Below, piece by piece: positions 13,501 through 15,340 of a stretch of 15,340 nt of DNA (the stretch's first letter is position 1; each line of letters starts with the position of its first letter). The DNA is from Candidatus Zixiibacteriota bacterium (GTDB taxonomy: Bacteria; Zixibacteria; MSB-5A5; GN15; JAAZOE01): positions 1-15,340 of the forward strand of contig JAAZOE010000097.1 of the NCBI GenBank assembly GCA_012797915.1. The letters are read 5' to 3'. The notes below the pieces were generated by a model. That model was not told the DNA's origin. It did not search any database and saw only the letters and a list, made by a program, of their open reading frames with translations. The translations under genes and the position numbers were made by a program.

Positions 13501-15042
13501 CTATTCCACGGCGGCGAAGGCGGGGCTGAGGTAGTCGATCAGGTCGCCGGCGATCAGCGAACGGGGATGGATATCCTCGACGGCCAAATCACCGGCCAGG
13601 CCATGCAGGAATATTCCGGCAATCGCCGCCTCCAAAGGCGACAACGACTGTCCCAAGAGCGCGACGATCACGCCGGTCAGGACATCTCCCGATCCGCCGG
13701 TGGCCATCCCCCAGTTACCGGTGGGATTGAGGAAAACTTCCCCTTCCGGTGATGCGACCAGAGTCGGCGACCCCTTCAGAACAATCACGCTCTGATACTT
13801 GCGGGCGTATTCGGCCACCAATTCGAAATTATTAATCGGGTTATCATCATGCGTCACCCCGGTCAGCCGCGCGAATTCCCCCGGATGCGGCGTTAATACC
13901 AGCGGCCCATGTTCGGATAGAAGCGGCGAATCATCGCCGGATAACGGATACAACCCATCGGCATCGATTACCGCCGGGATGTCCAATTCGGCGATTAACC
14001 GCCGTATCAGTTCGCCGGTCTCATGATGCCGTCCCAGGCCGGGACCGATGGCGGCGGCATCGCGGTCTTTGAAATAGCGGCGAATCTGTCCCCGCGCCCG
14101 AAGCGACAGCACCGAACGATGTTTGAGTTCCGGCAAGGGGGCGGTCATCACCTCGGTTAGCTTGATTTCGAGAATCGGGTTGAGCGATTGCGGTACGCCG
14201 ACTGTCACTAGCCCGGCGCCGGAACGAGCGGCGGCCAGACCGGCCAGGGTCGCGGCGCCGGTGAGGCCGGGCGATCCGGCAACAATGAAAACTTTCCCGA
14301 AATCCCCTTTGTGCGCATCGGCCGGAGGGGGCGGCAGAAGAAAGGCGACCATGTCGCCGGTGATGAGATTGCCTCTGATATTGAACGAGGCGACGACATC
14401 ATCCGGGATGCCGATAGGAATCACCGCCACCGTCCCGGCCAGTTCCCGTCCGGGAGAGACGAACAGCCCCGGCTTGGGAAGCGCCAGCGACAGAGTATAA
14501 TCGGCTTTGACCACGGCGCCTTCGACCTGTCCCGTGGAAACATCCAATCCCGAGGGAGCATCGACGGCAACGACCATCCTGCCGGCCCGGTCGATTTGTT
14601 TGATTACCGCCTCGGCGATTCCGTTGGGGGCGCCGGAAAAACCGGTCCCGAAGATGGCATCGATGATGACATCATACTCGGAAAAATCAGGCAGATGCGA
14701 CTCATCGATAATCTGGTTGACCCGATGTCCCGCCTGCCGGACGCGATCATAGTTGATCCGACAGTCGTCCGACAGCTTGTCATCGCTTCCGGCCAGGAAG
14801 AAAGCGACCTCGCGGCCGTCCTCCGCCAGATACCGCCCGATGACGAAGCCGTCGCCGCCGTTGTTGCCGCGTCCGCAGACGACGGCAATGCGCGGCTTCT
14901 CGAACGCCAGCAGCAAATTATCCCTGATATAAAGAAAAATCCCCCGCCCGGCGTTTTCCATGAGGTCGAGCGAGGGGATTTTGACGTCGTTGATGGCGCG
15001 GGCGTCGATCGCCCGCATCTGTTCGGCGGTTACCAGTTTCAT
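13501..15042 (-). CDS. nnr: Bifunctional NAD(P)H-hydrate epimerase / ADP-dependent NAD(P)H-hydrate dehydratase
   Basis: This 513-residue cytoplasmic enzyme repairs damaged NADH and NADPH hydrates. The N-terminal YjeF_N domain (about 1-215) epimerises R- and S-hydrates, with the Rossmann-like motif VVCGRGNNGGDGFV (54-67) and VDAPSGLDVSTG near 155. The C-terminal ribokinase-like domain (about 230-513) dehydrates the S-form using ADP. It shows KGDFGKVFIVAGS near residue 243, LTPHPGEF in the centre and MATGGSGDVLTG near 445 with the catalytic Asp. Both domains are complete, as in E. coli Nnr (YjeF). The ATG at 15042 overlaps the lon stop by 4 bases (ATGA), so the two are probably co-transcribed and coupled. 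The following gap of 157 bases separates it from the Panacea operon. Confidence 0.95.
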   Translation of the reverse strand: MKLVTAEQMRAIDARAINDVKIPSLDLMENAGRGIFLYIRDNLLLAFEKPRIAVVCGRGNNGGDGFVIGRYLAEDGREVAFFLAGSDDKLSDDCRINYDRVRQAGHRVNQIIDESHLPDFSEYDVIIDAIFGTGFSGAPNGIAEAVIKQIDRAGRMVVAVDAPSGLDVSTGQVEGAVVKADYTLSLALPKPGLFVSPGRELAGTVAVIPIGIPDDVVASFNIRGNLITGDMVAFLLPPPPADAHKGDFGKVFIVAGSPGLTGAATLAGLAAARSGAGLVTVGVPQSLNPILEIKLTEVMTAPLPELKHRSVLSLRARGQIRRYFKDRDAAAIGPGLGRHHETGELIRRLIAELDIPAVIDADGLYPLSGDDSPLLSEHGPLVLTPHPGEFARLTGVTHDDNPINNFELVAEYARKYQSVIVLKGSPTLVASPEGEVFLNPTGNWGMATGGSGDVLTGVIVALLGQSLSPLEAAIAGIFLHGLAGDLAVEDIHPRSLIAGDLIDYLSPAFAAVE

Positions 15043-15340
15043 GAGCGTTGTTTCTTCGGCTCCAGGGCAAACCGGATCACATCGTAGGCGTCATCGAAAA
15101 ACTTAAACGTCATCGCCTTCTTAATCTCCGGCGGAATATCCACCATATCCTTCTTGTTATCCATCGGGAGAACGACCGTTTTGATTCCGTGGCGGTAGGC
15201 CGCCAGGACCTTCTCCTTCAGGCCGCCGATGGCCATCACCTGCCCGCGAAGGGTGATTTCGCCGGTCATGGCGATCTTGTCTTTCACCCGGCGGCCGGTG
15301 GCCAGCGAAGCCAGCGCTACGGCCATGGTGATCCCGGCCG
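15039..15340 (-). CDS. lon: ATP-dependent Lon protease, C-terminal fragment
   Basis: Only about the last 100 codons are inside the window, and the gene continues beyond the high-coordinate edge. The fragment is the end of the Lon proteolytic domain. It begins with AGITMAVALAS, the residues that follow the catalytic Ser in the family motif PSAG. The Ser codon itself straddles the window edge, with two of its bases visible as CG. It continues through MTGEITLRGQVMAIGGLKEKVLAA, cut here as MTGEITLRG and IGGLKEKVLAA, where the Lys of LKEK is the catalytic dyad partner. The charged tail ends EPKKQRS. Lon is a cytosolic AAA+ protease that removes misfolded proteins and, in other bacteria, degrades antitoxins. 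The stop overlaps the nnr ATG by 4 bases. Confidence 0.95.
   Translation of the reverse strand, partial: AGITMAVALASLATGRRVKDKIAMTGEITLRGQVMAIGGLKEKVLAAYRHGIKTVVLPMDNKKDMVDIPPEIKKAMTFKFFDDAYDVIRFALEPKKQRS

Overview
Organism and overall character. The window is a GC-rich bacterial chromosome segment in which every large gene lies on the minus strand. Gene families are conserved and spacing is tight, with many 1-, 4- and 10-base overlaps. The mix of a complete canonical nuo operon, a bifunctional Nnr enzyme coupled to lon, and an uncharacterised PHP/methyltransferase/UMF1 operon fits an uncultivated Gram-negative lineage, possibly of the FCB group such as Zixibacteria. That placement is an impression from protein sequence style, not a demonstrated assignment. 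No rRNA, tRNA, CRISPR array or insertion sequence is visible.

Layout, following minus-strand transcription from high to low coordinates. The C-terminal end of Lon protease (15340-15039) overlaps by 4 bases the gene for bifunctional NAD(P)H-hydrate epimerase/dehydratase (15042-13501). Next comes an AT-richer island (about 13500-12500) holding a Panacea-domain (DUF4065/SocA-like) antitoxin gene followed by a small RelE/ParE-like putative toxin gene. They overlap by 14 bases and have their own promoter and a very strong Shine-Dalgarno. From 11770 to 12335, on the opposite (plus) strand, lie two tandem cassettes. Each has its own promoter of the form TTGAC(A/C)-N17-TATCTT, a stem-loop at the predicted 5' end of the RNA, a strong AAGGAGGT site, a GTG-started 35-codon gene with two conserved cysteines, and a nearly identical GC-rich 3' hairpin. 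These two peptides are the most novel-looking element here and I do not recognise the family.

Divergent from the cassettes, on the minus strand, is a three-gene operon joined by GTGA and ATGA overlaps: a UMF1/Atg22-like MFS permease (11659-10307), a class I SAM methyltransferase (10310-9636) and a PHP-domain phosphoesterase (9639-8587). After a 124-base gap with a good sigma70-type promoter comes the respiratory complex I operon nuoA-B-C-D-E-F-G-H-I-J (8462 to the window edge, nuoJ cut off).

How the genes work together. NuoE, F and G form the NADH-oxidising module, NuoB, C, D and I the quinone-reducing connecting module, and NuoH, A and J belong to the membrane arm, so this is a true NADH-linked complex I. 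Nnr repairs damaged NAD(P)H hydrates and is a housekeeping partner for NADH metabolism in general. The Panacea/toxin pair looks like a horizontally acquired toxin-antitoxin or defence unit. Whether the peptide cassettes work with the adjacent MFS/methyltransferase/PHP operon is unproven. Regions without a gene are all under about 300 bases and their promoters and hairpins are listed.
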